64,000 nt of DNA from Cladopsammia gracilis (taxonomy: Eukaryota > Cnidaria > Anthozoa > Scleractinia > Dendrophylliidae), in NCBI GenBank assembly GCA_022457155.1, contig JAJGOT010000513.1:489001-553000 (forward strand). Direction: 5' to 3'. The notes under the pieces are model-generated. The model saw nothing but the letters and a program-made list of their open reading frames with translations. It was not told the DNA's origin and searched no databases. The position numbers and the translations under genes were made by a program. This document shows, piece after piece, positions 1 to 12,960 of the stretch; position 1 is the stretch's first letter, and each line of letters begins with the position of its first letter.

Positions 1-506
1 CTCGCGAAAATCGCTTGCCGCATAGAAACTAGAGGAGGGTTTTGGACATTGAACAAGGAACTTTCACACCCCTTATTTTCACATCAACGGGCGGTATAGG
101 AAAGGAGTGCTTGCAATACCATAGCAGACTAGCGCAGCTGATCTCCATCAAGAAAGGAGAAGACTATGCTAAAACAATCTCTTGGATAAGAGCAAGGACA
201 TCCTTTGCTCTATTAAGATCCGCATTAATCTGCCTTAGAGGATCGAGAGTTAGAAGAAAAGTCTTTTGTGATTTTAAGAACATAGATATTGACATTGAAA
301 CCCAAGAAGGAGCCATAATGTAATGTTAAGAATACTTTATTGCCGTCACCTTGTAAATACAAACGTCTTACATAAATTTTATTTTTATTGAAGTTTTTTT
401 TAGCAATACTTTTACGATATTTATACGGATTGTAATTATGAATATTTTTAGCATTCTAGTAGATTAATAATTGTAAACGTAAAATTGTTTGAGAATTTGT
501 TAATAA

Positions 507-534
<28 letters not shown>
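1..534 (+). mobile_element. 3' end of a non-LTR (LINE-type) retrotransposon, degraded
   Basis: Codons from about 39 to 323 give the end of a retroelement ORF: a GTFTPLIF stretch, a glycine pair, then LLRSAL and CLRGSR. I recognise this pattern from C termini of reverse-transcriptase ORFs that are abundant in cnidarian and fish genomes. A stop (TAG at 30-32) lies just upstream in the same frame, so the copy is broken or cut. The stop codon is followed by an AT-rich 3' region and ends in an AAT microsatellite (about 508-534), a typical LINE tail. The element continues to the left of the window or is 5'-truncated; the clade cannot be fixed from this piece. Confidence 0.6.
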
Positions 535-537
<3 letters not shown>

Positions 538-780
538 GTAATACTTAGTACATCACACATTTTGTGATGTGCGCTCTGTGGAACATCACACAATTTGAGA
601 AGGATGCTATCAACCCAATAGAACTACCCTATAGTGCCTCAGGACCATGGTTTGGTCTTGGCCTTACTAGAGATTAAGCAAACACTCAGCGAGAACATTC
701 AAATAATAATAAAGTTCTTATCTGCGCGTTTAGAAATCTTAACGCGCTTACAAACATGCAATTATAAAAATAACTACTTA

Positions 781-811
781 ACTAATTAATTAATTAATTA
801 ATTAATTAATG
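781..811. repeat. TTAA microsatellite
   Basis: About seven perfect tandem copies of the 4-bp unit TTAA. Confidence 0.9.
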
Positions 812-3065
812 CAGATATGCTGAGAACTCTGAATAACCATGGAAGAATTCCAAAGAAATCAGATCTTAATTAAGAGTAAAAATGATTACTAAAAAGAAAT
901 GTTTTCAGTAGAATGAAAACTGAAGAATTGTAGCCCTTCCACTGAGCTCACTCGCGTGTTTAGCTTCTCACTCCTCCACCCCACGGAGAGAAAATAAGGT
1001 TGCTCGTAGTCTACTTGAGCCAGACGAGAATTTAATTGTTTGCGTTTCCTTTTTTTCAGGTCTTTAACAACAATAACAGGAATGGAAAGCAACAGCCTCA
1101 GGTTTACAGTGTCAGTGAGTGGAATGCTAATGCTCAAGGTAAACAGAGGACCGAATAAAAGTGTCTGCTTTTCCAGATTGGTACACTTTTCATACTTTCT
1201 TTAAATAACCCTACAAGTACCTCCCCAAGATCCGGCACTGATGATTGGAGAAAAAGCCAAAATATAAATAAGACGTCACCTGAAAAAGAATGCCTGCATG
1301 TGCCATTTATATGTCCACGCGCTGGAGAACAGTCATCCTCTTAACCTGCGCGCAGACGTCCCCCTATCATCAAAGACACTATGATCTTCTTCTTTATTGA
1401 AAACAGATAATGTCTGTGTACAGTCCATATCCTGCTGGAAAGTAATCAATTATTGTTCTTGAATTAATAGCTTGGCAAATAACATCTTTTTATTTTTTAC
1501 TAGGCCGGGCATTATGTATCGATATACATCGAAAACAACACCAACAAACCCATCAGCATCTTGGAGAAGACCTCGTTTTCTGGACTTATGATTGGTCGCT
1601 AAGATGATGACGTAACAGAGAGTGCATCTCGAAGAGTTGGAAAACAGGGTCTTAAAACTTGAATTGTACTGACACGCTCGGCGCTCTCTCTTAAGATTTA
1701 AAATGACGCCTTTAACACAGAAAACATATTCTCCTTTATTTCACAGTATTATTTGAGTTATCGTTTTGGTGAAAAGGAGTATGATTGCTTATAAGAAGTC
1801 ACATTAATGATAAATGCTATCATTTAGGTTGTTTTGGCATCATTTTGCTCTTTTTTCATGTAACAGTGTCATAAGATGTATATAAGAGAATCCTGTGTCA
1901 AATAGTGCAAAAAATACAGCCTCACGTTTTGAAGTTTCTCTCGTTAGATTCAAAATGACGTACACCTCAACGTACTAAGATAGCCATCGGCCAAAAAAGA
2001 ACTGCGTCTGTAACCAAAGATATTTTCACTCTATAACAGAAAAGAAAAAGTACATGCGCACTGTTACAGTAACCCTTTCTCGTTCCCATAGCGTCTTGTT
2101 TGGTCCCCACACCCACCCCCTAAACAAAATAACTTTGGTCTTCATCTGGAGCGGTTCGTTTAATTTTGACTTTCGATTTTTAAGCTTTTGCTTCCTGTTT
2201 ATTAGTAGTTTCCGAAATACTGACTTATTATGCACAGTACGACAGTTGTTTTTAAGAGGGTGGGTTTGGGGACAGACTACACAGCGTCATGCCGCTGATC
2301 AATAGAGCGAAGGCCCTGGATTGAGACTGATTCTCGGTCTTAGAGGCCTCCTATTTATAGTTCTGGGGTTGAAAATTCTCTACAGCCGTGTTTATGTATA
2401 CTTCTTACAAGGAATGCAAGTATAATTACAAACGATTGTGTGACAATATCTGAGCTTCTCCATGATTGGGAAATAAAGCATTATTTAACCACTGAGAAGC
2501 AGAAGCTACATCTTTGTTGATTCGTGGCGTGGATTTCACGCTGCTTGCGTGACCATTGTTCTCCGATAAAGTGTTTTTTTTTCTTTTATTATTTGCTTTG
2601 TTCTGATTACTAAGCCAATTTTGATTACTTTGGTTTGATTATTACAAAACTTGGAAAACCACTCTAGTTCTTGTCATTTTGAATTTCTTTGTTGTTTACT
2701 AGAATGATCATTTACCGACATTTTTTCCTTTTTAATAGTAAATAATAATAATAATTTAATACATGTATTACGCATTTTCTCTGATATATACGTAGTCCCC
2801 GGTGTTGTGGTCTGGTGTCCATGGGCGATTGATATCAATTGGGACGTATGTCCTGTTTCTTTCTCCCGTCACGCCGACAAAAATTCGCCACTGTGACAAA
2901 AAGTGAGTAGATTCGTAGATATTCAAATGCGAATTACAATCATAAATTGTAAATAAGTTTAAAAAATATATACGTTAAGAGTAACACTATAATTAAGTAA
3001 GTAAGTGACTTTACAATTGATTAAAAGAGTAGTCAAAGGCTTTACCAAATAAAACAAACCAAACT

Positions 3066-3150
3066 TCAAGTATTAATACTGATCTAAGTCTGGAAGTTCA
3101 GATCTGTCCATTGTCAACGGTTTGATGCAGTAATCGTGCAGTCTATGTTT
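3066..3150 (+). repeat. Dispersed repeat, copy 1
   Basis: The stretch starting TTCAAGTATTAATACTGATC is repeated with scattered mismatches at 7378-7462. In the second copy it directly abuts the large palindrome 7189-7380, so the palindrome probably sits inside a longer member of this family. Confidence 0.6.
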
Positions 3151-3842
3151 TGTTTTTGTCAAATAAAAATTTCTTAACTTCACGCTTAATTAAAAATGTC
3201 GATATTGTTCGTGGACCTGATGCTGGCAGATTGTTCCATAAGGTTGTTCGTAAATACTCAACCCAAGATTGGTAAGGGATGTGCTGCCCAGGCTGTCATC
3301 ATCGCAAGGCGCGCTGGTTAAATGTCTTACATTTGATGTAACATTCCTTCACGCTTTCATTTCGATCATTAAGGAGATCTCTGCTCGAGCTCTGCTCCCC
3401 GCTCTGCTCTCAGTATAGATTTACTCATTAAAGTGAATCTTGAAACAGTGCCCAAAGCTCTTCGTCATGACGTTTAGGGCAGGTAAATCAAGGTGCCAGT
3501 TACACAGTCAAAGCTACTTAGTGCCTGCCACACTCAGTAAAGTCATTCACAGCATAAAAGAAAGGACTAAATATTTTATATTTTTGTTATTTGTGTTATA
3601 TCACCCCTGAGTAAACTTAAGTACTTTCCATGATCCCTATATATAACATAATTTCAGACCTTTTCTCAGTTCAGTTAAAAGCATTGATTCATAAGGAACG
3701 ATCTTAAATGAGGTGATAAATAACTAAAGACCTAGTCATGGGGAGCCCACGCTATTGACAAGTGCGGGTAGGCCAAATAAACAGTTTAATTTCTCCCGTT
3801 TCCTTTAGTGAAATTCCGTAAAATTTGGCGGAGAGGTTATGA

Positions 3843-4043
3843 TAGACCTCTTTAGCTTGTACGTTTTGTTTTCCCAATGTAGGTATTGTGATTTTCTCAA
3901 GGGAATTTGTCCTTTGTCTTTTCATAAATTATGCATACATATGCACGTGAAAAAAAAAAAAAATTTAAAAGAAACAGTTCTTTGGGTAACATCACATGAT
4001 CTACATTGGGAAAACAAAACATGCAAGCTATTAAAGAGGTCTA
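3843..4043. mobile_element. Hairpin MITE, copy 1
   Basis: Both ends carry an inverted repeat of about 90 bp starting TAGACCTCTTTAGCTTGTA. The left arm includes TTTTGTTTTCCCAATGTA; the right arm carries its complement, separated by an A-rich loop. A second copy lies at 62731-62928. It has no coding capacity, so it is a non-autonomous DNA transposon. Confidence 0.75.
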
Positions 4044-4449
4044 CAGTATTCGTTTGCTGTTCTTGGCGCTCGTTTTTCAGGAAAATCTATGAAACCAGTT
4101 TTTACGCAGAGGCAAAAGACACAAATTTGCAAACGAAGAAACTGCCTTTACAACCCATATTTTTTTGCGTCTGTTTTTCGTATCTGGCCAGATTCTACGG
4201 ACTGTGAAAATTTTGGAAGATTTCACCGACGGAAATTGAAGAAAACCACAAAATCCACGTAAACAACGAAAAATGCATTTGCTTCGGGGCAGTTTTAATT
4301 CAAGACTGAAGCCATTATTTTAACAGAGATGGTTGTAGATCACTAATTTATCGTTGCCTTTTACATTTTGATAGGTTTTAGTGAACTGGGAGTAAAAAGG
4401 AATGTGAAACCAGCAGCTTCCAAAAAGCAACACTAGCGCGAAGGCAAGG
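4044..4449. other. Intergenic, no gene seen
   Basis: An open frame from 3839 to 4207 lies half inside the MITE and has no recognisable domain; it is not called as a gene. Confidence 0.5.
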
Positions 4450-5952
4450 TTTTGGCGGCGGAGAAATTTTACGAAAATTATTGAACATCAGGTTCCTCCA
4501 GTTTTCTTTTTTTTTCCTTTTTTTTAATGCTTTATTCATAACACAAACAACATAAACACTGAAAATGGTAATTTAAATAATAAGTTATTATTTAATAATA
4601 AAGTATTAATAGTAATGATAATAAAAACAACAATAAAACAGTAATAATAGTTGAGCACAACATAACTTACATCAAGAATTGAAAAACAAGGAAGCAAAGA
4701 ATAAGTTGCGCAGGAGATTGAAACATCTTCACACCATTTACTTTTTCTGTATATGATTTTCAATGTATGTCTTTTGTTCCATCATTGAGATAAAATGACC
4801 GAAGTTACATTGCTCTGAGTGCATTTTCTGGTTGTATAGGTAATATTTTCCGAAAAATAGGCCGAAATTTAGTTTTAGCACAGTATATCGTGATCATTCT
4901 CATCATCATTAGCTGCTATCCCAAAAAGTTTTTCTAAAAGGCGTTGGAGAAAAGGTGGAATGGTATTTCTTGTTAAACCAGTGAATAATTCTATCAAAGA
5001 ACGTTTGAGACGAATAACATTCAACAAAAGTATGGGTAATCGATTCAAGTCGTCCACAATAAAAGCAATTGTTTACGGCTTCTAGACCATATGTACATAG
5101 CTCCTTATCAGGAACAGTTAATCTATGAATCAATTTAAAATAGGATTCTCTTAGTTTGTTCTCTCGGCAAACTTTTCCTATGAGATTAAATATTGATGTC
5201 CATTCTATATTCTCTAATTTTAGTTCTTTCTCTTATTTTTTTGTTTTTTGTTTTGCCCCGTGGCTTTGATGGTGGTTGCAGTGATGATGGTGGTTGCACT
5301 GCCAATAACAGTCCTTAGATTTCATTTTATATAGATCAATAATTAAACATAAAACATGAGAAATTTTGTCGTTTTCAAACCCGTTTCAAGGTTAATTTGG
5401 TAAATTTGACAAATTTATATCGAAAAATGGCCAATTCGGAACAATCTAGTTTTTTTGTTTAACGAAGGATACAGCTGAAAGGTTGTATCATCATAGAGCC
5501 CCGGGCTTAGAGATCTAGATTTTTGAAGTAAATGCTTAGGGATCGCCGAGATCACTTGTAGGTAGCTCAAAAAATTAGATTTTGTGTTGAATTTTGTTTG
5601 GAATGCATTGAAGGATAATAATTCCACAGTTATCTAACACGTCATGGATAAAAACGACTCCTTTCTCCTTCCATTCTGAGTAGAAAAAGCTCTTTCCGTT
5701 GATCAAGATGTCTTTGTTATTGAAGAGAATTAAATCTTGGCCGTTGTTATATTGATATAAGGTCCTAAGTTCTTGGAAATTAGCCAGTATTTGTCTACAG
5801 TATTTGTCTATAGAAAGTGGAATTTCGGATTCCTTCAAAAATTTGGAATCGTAATTACAATGAAGAAGAAAATTGAGACCTTCATATTTTTGGCGGCGGA
5901 GAAATCTTACGAAAATTATTGAACATCAGGTTCCTCCAGTTTTCTTTTTTTT
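4450..5952 (-). mobile_element. 5'-truncated LINE with poly(A) tail and ~65-bp target-site duplication
   Basis: Two near-identical direct copies (4450-4514 and 5888-5952, one mismatch seen) flank the insertion. On the minus strand the inner low-coordinate end reads AATAAAGC followed by an A-run, which is the retrotransposon 3' end. Coding remnants in several frames run from about 5880 to 4900. They include a segment typical of LINE reverse-transcriptase C termini (EKGVVFIHDVLD, near 5670) and a CxxC-x(8)-H zinc-knuckle-like end (CFYCGRLESITH, near 5060). Frameshifts at about 5600 and 5300 and a GGTGGTTGC-rich interruption near 5270 show that it is dead. Confidence 0.75.
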
Positions 5953-6360
5953 ATGAAACATCGTATTTCGTGCCACATATTAGCCCGATCATTCAGTTAA
6001 CAAAATGGAGAATTTCTACCGCCAAAACTAAATTACAGCATCCGCCTCATCGAATTAAGTACTTAATTTAAGTTTAACGCGACATAAAGCAGCTCTTTTT
6101 TCTCGGTGCTGGTGAAAATGAAACTGGCAGCAAAACAGAAACGAAATGTTTATAAGTGATTTCACGTTATGTTTATTTTTGTGAATTACAAGTCTACATC
6201 GAGTGACTCAGAGAGTTTCCTTCTTTACTTGTTTGTCTAGCGTACAAGGTGCGTGTATTTTATCTAGTTTATTTTTCACTTGGTAAGGCAGATCAAAACA
6301 GTTTAAGAAATCACTTTTTTTCGTTGTAGGTTGTGACTGTGAAAGACCTGTATCTTTCCG
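5953..6360. other. Intergenic, no gene seen
   Basis: This is the 3' flank of the collagen gene. Nothing recognisable was found. Confidence 0.5.
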
Positions 6361-9300
6361 TCACTTGGTGCACACAGCGCATGTCAACTCTCGACCGCTG
6401 ACATACGGAAGACAAGGAAGTGCGCCACAAACTCCTTCCACAGGATACAACAAGGCACCATCCTTTCCGGCATGGCTACCAGGAACATACTCTGGGTCCC
6501 CGTCAACACAGACGAAGTCAGTTGAATGCTTGTGGCCGCGATGTGCAGTCATCAGGTACCCGTGATACTCCTCGGTCCATCCAGATGGACAGTCATTCCT
6601 AGCGGGTATCATCAACATTGAGCCACGTGACTTGACGAAGCAGACAACGCAAGGTGCATCATGGTCGTGGAGACTTCTCTTAAAAGGATTACCGCTGTAC
6701 TCACTGACTTCATACTCAGTGCCGTACAGGTGTCCCGCGCCCTGATATCCATCTTTGTACTTGTCATACTTTGGATTGTGTGGAAGGCAAAGGTAGTTGG
6801 CTCCACCACCATGGTGAGAGTAATATTCCCCGCCCATTATACCTGATACAAAAATAATCAGCATGAGATGAATCTGGGCAAACGTGAAAAAAGTGTTACA
6901 GTGCAATTCGGCCATTGCTTATAGGCATAAAAAAGAATTGTGTGAACAGCATAATCGGTTGTTGGGAGCATTATCTTCATTCCATACAGATTGTTGATAT
7001 CAAAATGCTTGAATTAAGGAAAGGGATATGTGCGTATTTATCACCTCTGTACATGATGATGATAAAATCATTTAAAAGATAGCGACTCAAAATTTTCTAG
7101 TTAATCCTTAACACTCATTTTTTTGCTCGCCATCCAAATTGTGGGAACTATATCCTGAAAACGAGGAAAACCAGGCTACTGTCATTTAAAGTGAAGCAAA
7201 AAAACGGCAAACTGATCCTTACGGCAGAAAAACAGAAGCAGAAGCAGAAGCAAATAAAATAAAATAAAAGTAGAATATAATAGTGCACTATTATATTCCA
7301 CTTTTATTTTATTTTATTTGCTTCTACTTCTGTTTTTCTGCCGTAAGGATCAGTTTGCCGTTTTTTTTTTTGCTTCACTTCAAGTATTAATACTGATCTA
7401 GATCTGGAAACCAGATCCGGCCATTCTTAACGGTTTGTTGCAGTGATCGTGCATTCTATGTTTCTCACTGTCATTTACTACAAGTCAAAGGACCAAGCTG
7501 TGGGGAGGCACTTATAAAAATAACCTTAGAAATTGTTAAACCATTCTGCTTTAAGCGTCTCAGTGTCAACAACCTTATTCATGGATTCAAATCATTTACT
7601 CGTCGTTTTACCTTTATAGACTATCTGCGCACCACTAGGACATGTGGTCCTTCCCCAGCGAACGTATTTCACCCCTGAATTCCCAGCTCCATCCTGCCCC
7701 TTTTCTCCTTTAGCGCCTTGAGGTCCCTGGGTTCCAGTCTTCCCAATAGCTCCCTGATCTCCTTTAGGACCAGGAGGACCTGGAAACGGCTTGTTGGTAC
7801 CAGACTTCCCCGGTTCCCCTACAACATAATGATCCTGAGCGCTTAGCTTTCGCATATGTTGTCATTATTTTGTTTCGGGATATAAAGAGATTATAAATTG
7901 AAAAGTTGTATAAAACGACTAGATAATTTTACGAGGCAGGTTAGGATTCTCCACAGCATAAATTGATCAATTAAAGTGAAGATGTTATCTTCTCAGCCTT
8001 TCATAGGCAAAATAAACGTCAGTAGCATTGTTTTAGCTTATACCATCGAATATATATTGTGTGTGGAAATCTATTTGGTTGCTCCCATCTTTTTGGGGAA
8101 GTGATCACAACAGTTTCGTGTACCTTTTGGTCCAGGGGGCCCAGGAGGTCCAACTTGTCCCTTTCCTGTATTTTGGCCATGTTGTCCTGTAATGAAGATA
8201 AAAACTGATTAATTACACGACACACCACTTAATTAATCGAGAATTTGACTCATTCTTCCATGTGTAGTTGCAGTCTTGCATGTGTAGCTAGATTAAGGTG
8301 AATAATTTGGAATTTGGAGTTGTAAGTCAGTTAAAATGTAATAAAAACATTTTAATCGCAATAAAGATCCATTTTACTACATTGAAATGCGTCACTCCAA
8401 ATCGTTTTCAAAGAATTGAAATTGGAACATGTTTCCTCCATGAAATATCAGAAAACACGAAATTCCCGACTTTTTAAGCGTCTGTATCGACTATATTGCT
8501 GTACACTTTTTTATATTTCTTCAGTTTACAGTAGCACAATATTATAAAATTAATACTGCGTTATTGAACTTGTTATTAATGTTAACCATTTTTTATCGTT
8601 CAATTATCGGAAAAAGTCTTCCAGAATTTTATTCTATTTCGACGTGCATATAGAAAGTTTTTAAAAAATTATCTTGTCCCTGCTTTTGTTATCTTAACAC
8701 CAAAGTAAGAACATATTTTGATCAGCGAACGTTTAACGTTTATTGCAATAATTTTTGTTACACAAACCTAGAAGGTAGCCCATAAGTGACGCGTACGAGT
8801 CTCCTGTTCGAGGTGGTATACGCAACAAGACATCAAGTCTAAAGAAAGATCATCAATGCATCAGACAAGGAAGGTCAAACCCTAAAACATTATGTGTCGT
8901 CAGTGTGATCTGGTTTTAACTTTTGAGTCTGGGAATAAAGTCGTAAAATGTAACCATTCAACTGAAAGATCTTCAGCAAAAAATGTCTTGTGGTCCTCTT
9001 TATAATGCTCTAAAAGGTGTTTCTAACTGGACTCATAACTTCAGAAAGGAAGTACGGATAACCCCCTTAAAATGTAATAAAGAATACATGTACACAATGA
9101 ACTGGTAAAACTCATATTTCAAACCTCTTCTCTATCTCTTGCAATCGTCTGCTACTTTCGTTATGCCTGCCGGAGAAAAAGAGATACGGCTGTCAGCTGA
9201 GGGTTGCTATCGTTTTAATGTGAATGACCATGGTTTTGCGCTGCGAAAGTTTGAACAGATGAAGCGAAAAATGAACAGGGACACTAACAAATAAAATATA

Positions 9301-9938
9301 TTAATAAAATGAAGAAATTAAAACTGAATATTTTCATATTCGCGTATAGTTAAAGAGTCTTTAAGGATATTTATATAGCCGAAGAAATTTTAATGGTGGA
9401 AAGTTTTGTAAAAGTTGATTGTCGGGATTATTTTTGCAAAATTTGCTAGTTTGAAATCTCCTCGATAAACTGTTTCACCAAAATGTCCTAAATGAAATAG
9501 ACAAGTAAATTGGAGCAGTAATAAATTGATCTTTACAAATTTGATCTGTTTAGTAGATTTATTCCATCACTAAATTCAATATTTTTTTGAAATGGAAAAA
9601 ATAAACTACGGAGCTATAAAGGTATAACTTATGACGTACCTTTCTTCCATGGCTTTCAGTCGTTTTTCAAAGTCCTGGTTGGGAGTTGCATTATTTTTAA
9701 CTGCTCTTCGTCCTCGGTACAGCGAGGAATGTTTTACACCGGTATCAGTGCCATCAAAAGACACTCGATTGGAGTTTTGATCTTCTTCACGACGTTGTCC
9801 CACCACATCTTCATCCATAGCAGAAATATGAATCAGAATTGCACAGAACATCAGCGACACAGCCAACAAACGCAGGCCGGCGCGAGGTATAACTGCTGGT
9901 GACAATTTCATTGCGAACCGAATTGGTTTTCCGTACAT
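6361..9938 (-). CDS. Membrane-anchored short-chain collagen (C4/spongin-type), six exons
   Basis: Predicted exons, in transcript order: 9938-9640, 9166-9125, 8838-8768, 8186-8124, 7818-7612, 6842-6361. All have GT/AG borders and consistent phases (1164 nt, 387 aa). Exon 1 codes a short cytosolic head, one hydrophobic segment at about residues 22-40 (signal anchor, type II) and an RGRR basic site. Exon 2 looks like a short coiled coil. Exons 4-5 carry Gly-X-Y repeats (GPPGPPGPKG). The last exons carry the Cys-rich C-terminal domain with RWGRTTCP, GGGANYLCLP, CPSGW and ELTCAVCTK signatures. This domain is known from sponge short-chain collagen C4 and many cnidarian homologues, so the likely role is extracellular matrix or mucus structure. 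Exon 3 (71 nt) is the least certain; it was chosen because it reconciles phase and splice sites. Confidence 0.85.
7189..7380. mobile_element. 192-bp palindromic MITE in collagen intron
   Basis: It is a near-perfect inverted repeat centred at about 7285 (TAGTGCACTA). Its ends are AAGTGAAGC and GCTTCACTT, with long A- and T-runs just inside. It lies in the last intron of the collagen gene. Confidence 0.85.
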
Positions 9939-11394
9939 CGAACGTATACTTGAATATCACCGCAAGGAAAAACAAAACAACCTTCTTTCTATCCACCACA
10001 AGAAGTTGTTATATTCAATCGATATCGAAAGGTGTTACAATCGATTGAGATATGGTCGAGAACTTTTTCGCGTTTATGACGTCGCGGCACACAGTAGGCT
10101 TGCAACAATGAATATATAAAAAATGACAACTGTCGATAAAGCCGTGTAACGATGGATTTTTGAAAAAGTTTGCAAATGGAAGAAAGTTTGGAAAAGTTAA
10201 GGAAAACATCAAAGCAATGTAGTCGACCTTAGTTCCTGGATTTATTTTTGCATTTTGCAAAATACTGACAAGTACAAACATCTGCAACATTTCGAAATTC
10301 ATGACAAGCGAACGCTTTCAAATTTACATGTTTTGCTATTAAATTCTATAAACATTACATTTTACAGCAATATCGATAGATTTCCTGTCTAAAATCGAAA
10401 TTCAAAACATAGAAAAAAAAACTACTCGATTGTCTAAAGGAATATGTAATATTGGGAAGCGAGGTATGGTTGGTCAGGTTGGTTAAAGTATAACATCCCC
10501 AAATCAGGGATTGTTGACAGGTCAAATCTACCGTCTACGAGTATATAAATTTATACCATCAACAGTTCATTGGAAGCAGTCATCGCTCAATGGAAAAAAA
10601 ACTATCACGATCAACGAAATAAATGCGGTATTTGGAGTGTAAGGCACCAAAACCACCAAACAAATGTCATGAAACTTCACGGCTATGTACTTACACCAAC
10701 ACAACACTTTATTTATACACGGGGTGGTGAACCGGCTAAAGTTCTAGCGTTCTGTGAACAGCTAATTTGCCGTAATTAAAATAAAACTAACACTAAGAAA
10801 CAGAATCAAGATGCTAGGCATCACAGTATTAAAATATTAACGTATAAAATTACAAGTTAAAAATTAGTCATTCAAAGATTCTATTTCTAATTTGTTTAAT
10901 AAAGGTTTTGATGTTTGATGATGCAGGGCGTATTTCGTCAGTCAAACTGTTGCAAAGCTTCTGGGTGCATCATATCTGAAGGAGTTCAATCCGTAGTTTG
11001 TAGTGACAACTCTCGGTACATTTAGTTCATGTTGTTAATTCCTCTAAGATTTTTTGGGGTTGACTCTTTCGTTGACTCTTAGTTTGTTTGCTTCTTCTAA
11101 ATAACAGCGTGACATCTTCTGCCCGCCTCGACTTTTCCTCCCGTGGTTCGACCCCCATATTTTAGACGACTCCGGTTGAAGTGAGCTATAGTTAGAGCCT
11201 GACCCATCAACTTGATAAATCTCATTCCTTCACGCCACCAGAATATCATGTCTTGATGACCAAAAAATTCCCAAAACTTTGCGTTACGTTCGATCCCTAA
11301 ACATAGCGTGACACTATATTATATTCTTAGCCAATATTATTCACGGACTGCTATAATAAACTTTTAATTTGATTGATTCATATGTAATTTCAAC
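9939..11394. other. Intergenic stretch, probable collagen promoter side
   Basis: I see no gene. The first few hundred bases upstream of the collagen start should hold its promoter, but no clear TATA box was identified. Confidence 0.4.
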
Positions 11395-12960
11395 ATGGCG
11401 TCGTCTAGTAAGAGACCGCGAACTCAACGTTTGACGGGTTAGTAACGACAGTGGTAACGACCACAAACTCGGACGACAGTGATCCAGAAGGAATTCCTAG
11501 TGACGAAGAAAGCGATCTTGCTCGCCAGCTTGAAGCTAGAAGCGAAGAATTGAGGTAAAGTACTCAGTAAATAGTACGCGAAGGTTTTGGATAGTGAACA
11601 CGTAGAGACGAATCGCAACGCGATGATATTTGTTACATACGCCTTTTAAATTCCAAACCCTGCTCATTGCTTCGAATAAATGTCTGGACTTATATTTGCA
11701 GGATAAAGTGTTTTTGGAACAACAGAGGAAAAAAAATCAGTCAGGTTATCTTTGGGAGGCATATTAAAATGACCTTACATGCACAGTATAATCCTTAGTA
11801 TAAACTGATTTGATTCCTCTGCGTTGAGACTCCGGTTCTCTAAAATTGATGTTATATTTCATGTATTATGTTTTGTGCCCTTTTGAAATGGGGTATTTTG
11901 ACTTTTGAGTTTTTAAAATATTGTTTTTATAGTAGTTTTTGTGAAGTTGTGTCAGTTATTCTACAGATGTTTGTTTACAACTGGAAATCACTTATATGAG
12001 CTGTGACCTTATATCATATCTATAAGTTATGCATGGCCTTGTTGTTATATAAATGTAGAAAATACAATATAAAAGAGTGCAATGATGTTTCCTTGTAGTG
12101 ACGAAGAAGAGATCATTGAAGGTGATGATGGAGAAGATAATGATGTTCCTGTGAGTCCCGCTGTTACCCGTGTTCTTCGTGGTGGACCCCGTGGCCATCG
12201 TTGTGGTACTTGTGGTGCTCATTGTGGTCATGGTGCATCAAGACCCACTATCGCAGCTGCTGCAGTGGTGGATAAGAGCTATGACGACCCAGATGTTGAA
12301 AATCCCCTCCCTGCATTTACACCCAACTGCCCAGCTGGAATCCACTTTTACCGTCCACTCCTCAGGCACACCATGACCAAAGCTGTTGAGTTTTTTTTCA
12401 CCTTTTTTACCACTGAAATGATAAATAGCATATGCGCACTTACTAACACTTATGCTAAAGAACATATTGTATCCAGTACCCAATCAGTCTTATGTCCAAC
12501 CAGATGAAAGCTGGAAAGAGGTGACAATAGATGAGATCAAAAGGCTGATTGCTTTATTCATCTATTTTGGTTTGGTCGGGGTTTGTAGTTTATCTAAGTT
12601 GTATTGGAGCACCAAGACCCTTTACCATGGTCTTTAGGCATGCCATCATGTCCTAGAGTCATTTATTAATTATTTTAAATATAGGTGTCTTAGTTTGTGG
12701 CAGCCTAAACAACAGTTTGCCATTGATGAACGTATGGTGAAATCATGACACAGGTCTGGCATACATCAGTACATCAATAAATGGGGTATAAAGCTTTGGG
12801 TGTTGGCTGATAGTTCTAATGGCTATTAGTACCGTTGACTTCAACATTTACCTTGACAAAGCGGCAGGGAGAGATGTCAGTGAACATGGGCTTGCATATG
12901 ATGTTGTCATGTGACTAATGCAACCTTTCCTCAATCAAGGTTACCAATTGTGTGTTAATT
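11395..12960 (+). pseudogene. Decayed piggyBac-type transposase
   Basis: Several frames carry consecutive pieces of a PGBD/DDE_Tnp_1_7 transposase. An acidic head lies at 12082-12150. Next come GIHFYRPLL and FFTFFTTEMINSICALTNTYA (12330-12455), then SWKEVTIDEIKRLIALFIYFG (12507-12575). The last piece reads IDERMVKS...HQYINKWGIKLWVLADSSNGY (about 12722-12830). The order matches the family, but frames change near 12480 and stops appear near 12635, 12745 and 12825. The Asp of the DERM block and of LADS are visible. A possible start (ATGGCGTCG) lies at 11395. Terminal repeats were not located. This is a dead copy. Confidence 0.75.

Larger units (their letters stand above)
535..3842. other. Gene-free AT-rich stretch
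   Basis: I see no supportable gene. It holds a TTAA microsatellite (about 781-811), a poly(T)/AT-rich zone near 2570-2600 and a ~85-bp dispersed repeat at about 3066-3150 that recurs at 7378-7462. Short open frames around 889-1137 and 2026-2305 have no recognisable motifs. Confidence 0.5.
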
